Positions 5,690 through 6,600 of a stretch of DNA of 6,600 nucleotides are shown in pieces; position 1 is the first letter of the stretch, and each line of letters opens with the position of its first letter. The DNA is from a candidate division NPL-UPA2 bacterium. Its GTDB lineage: Bacteria; Bacillota; UBA994. The notes under the pieces were generated by a model. That model saw only the letters and a program-made list of their open reading frames with translations, had not been told where the DNA came from and ran no database searches. Made by a program: the position numbers and the translations under genes. The stretch is from assembly GCA_018725205.1 (NCBI GenBank), contig QLUB01000098.1:1-6600 (forward strand), in the 5' to 3' direction.

Positions 5690-5695
5690 CCTCCT
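5690..5695 (-). promoter_or_regulatory. Ribosome binding site of the acetyltransferase, overlapping the exporter stop codon
   Basis: On the minus strand the sequence TAGGAGG contains both the exporter stop (TAG, 5696-5694) and the AGGAGG of the next gene, 8 nt before its GTG. Ribosomes ending the exporter would sit on this site, so the two genes are probably translationally coupled. It also confirms the GTG start. Confidence 0.8.
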
Positions 5696-6600
5696 ACAGA
5701 GTATTGGCATTTGCAGATTGTTCGCGACGCAAGGCGTTGTCACCTGCCGGCCGCGCTCTGCCGCGCCACAACAAGTAGGTGGTGCACGCTAAACCGATGC
5801 CGCCGCAGGCCAAAAACCCGCCTGCTGCACCGTAAATATCGGTGACGGTGCCGGCGAACAGATTGCCCAGCGGCGAAGTGCCGCCGTTTAAGAGAGAGTG
5901 CAGGCTCATGACGCGCCCGCGCAAGTGATCGGGTGCAGCCACCTGTAGGCTCGAGTTAGCGGTTGCACTGTATGTGATCAGCGACCACCCAAGCACAAAC
6001 ACAAGCCCTACGGCCGCCCAGTAGCCAGCGACTAGCGACAACAACACTTGCGTCACGGTCATGGCTAACGCGCCGCCAAAAAGCAGTCCGCGCTTAGGAC
6101 CAAGGTGCGATAGATAGGCCAATGACCCGGCACCGCACACCGCGCCCGCACCCATAAATGACATTAATAGCCCAAATCCAGCCGCCGTCTGTCCTAAGAC
6201 GTCGCGCGCCAACACCGGAATGAGGATGCTCATGTTGAGCGAAAAGATGCCGATTAAACCAACTAGCGAGAGCACCTCAAAAACTCGCGGCGTGCGGTAA
6301 GCAAATGAGAGCCCCTCTTTTATTTCCTGCAGCATATTGCGTTGACTCGCTTTGGGCGGTAGCCCGTCTACTTTCATAATCAGTAGGGCATAGCATACAA
6401 ACAGGTAGCTGAGGCCGTTAAGCAAAAAGGCGAGCCCAGCGCCGAACTGATACATGACTAGGCCCCCAATCGCGGGGCCGATGACGCGTGCGCCGTTAAA
6501 GATGGCGGAGTTCAGTGAAATGGCGTTCATTAAATCGGTTTTGCCCACCATCTCCACGATAAAAGACTGCCTCGTCGGCGTATCAAAGGCGGTAGCCACG
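5694..6600 (-). CDS. MFS transporter of the MFS_3 / EntS-like exporter family, C-terminal part (gene runs off the right edge)
   Basis: A membrane transporter of the major facilitator superfamily, inferred to be an exporter driven by the proton gradient. About 301 codons are visible, roughly the last two thirds of a normal 410-430 residue protein. The visible part begins with ATAFDTPTRQSFIVEMVG, a family signature for the loop after the fourth helix. About eight hydrophobic segments follow, starting with ARVIGPAIGGLVMYQFGAGL and ending near GGFLACGGIGLACTTYLLW. The segment DHLRGRVMSLHSLLNGGTSP followed by LGNLFAG is typical of helix 10-11 in MFS_3 proteins related to enterobactin exporter EntS and macrolide efflux proteins. 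A GTG at 6599 is internal, not a start, because the conserved N-terminal half is missing. The short charged C-terminus is cytoplasmic. It is first of the three visible genes of the minus-strand operon; the substrate is unknown. Confidence 0.9.
   Translation of the reverse strand, partial: VATAFDTPTRQSFIVEMVGKTDLMNAISLNSAIFNGARVIGPAIGGLVMYQFGAGLAFLLNGLSYLFVCYALLIMKVDGLPPKASQRNMLQEIKEGLSFAYRTPRVFEVLSLVGLIGIFSLNMSILIPVLARDVLGQTAAGFGLLMSFMGAGAVCGAGSLAYLSHLGPKRGLLFGGALAMTVTQVLLSLVAGYWAAVGLVFVLGWSLITYSATANSSLQVAAPDHLRGRVMSLHSLLNGGTSPLGNLFAGTVTDIYGAAGGFLACGGIGLACTTYLLWRGRARPAGDNALRREQSANANTL

Noticed and set aside
1..6600. Mobile element, CRISPR array, tRNA or phage genes
   Set aside because: No transposase, terminal inverted repeats, regularly spaced repeats or cloverleaf-like sequence was seen; nearly all bases belong to ordinary chromosomal genes.

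Overview
The window looks like chromosomal DNA from a moderately GC-rich Firmicute (Bacillota, probably Clostridia or a relative). The signs are strong AGGAGG ribosome binding sites before nearly every gene, frequent GTG and TTG starts, tight gene packing and a DegV family fatty-acid-binding protein. This placement is inferred from gene style and content; no marker gene is present.

Layout. At the left edge, on the minus strand, is the first third or less of an ECF sigma factor gene, with a possible self-regulated promoter in front of it. Divergent from it is degV (255-1106, plus), starting at a TTG. Converging on degV is a YcaQ/AlkZ-like winged-helix DNA glycosylase (993-2228, minus) whose last 37 codons lie antisense inside degV. 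A 99-bp divergent spacer (2229-2327) with two inverted repeats and a sigma-A-like promoter separates it from a plus-strand operon. That operon holds a short-form RtcB RNA ligase (2328-3449), a small CoA-binding-fold protein (3485-3877), and a frameshifted, truncated remnant of a third gene (3880-4062), possibly the start of a GlcD-type FAD-linked oxidase. The right third is a minus-strand operon read from the right edge: an MFS_3-type exporter (partial), a GNAT acetyltransferase and a muconate-lactonizing-type enolase superfamily enzyme. Its genes are tightly coupled, with a stop codon overlapping a ribosome binding site and then an ATGA overlap.

How the genes may work together. The glycosylase (DNA repair) and RtcB (RNA repair) share a divergent control region, which would allow joint damage-response control, but this is inference. 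The exporter, acetyltransferase and enolase-family enzyme are probably co-translated and may handle one small molecule, perhaps an amino-acid or dipeptide derivative; the substrate cannot be read from the sequence. The convergent boundary near 4063 looks like a deletion or rearrangement scar: the plus-strand operon ends in a broken gene, and the minus-strand enzyme carries an unusual C-terminal tail.

I saw no mobile element, CRISPR array, tRNA or rRNA. Every family present is known. The most notable points are the antisense C-terminal overlap, the decayed third gene of the RtcB operon, and the palindromes in the glycosylase/RtcB spacer.
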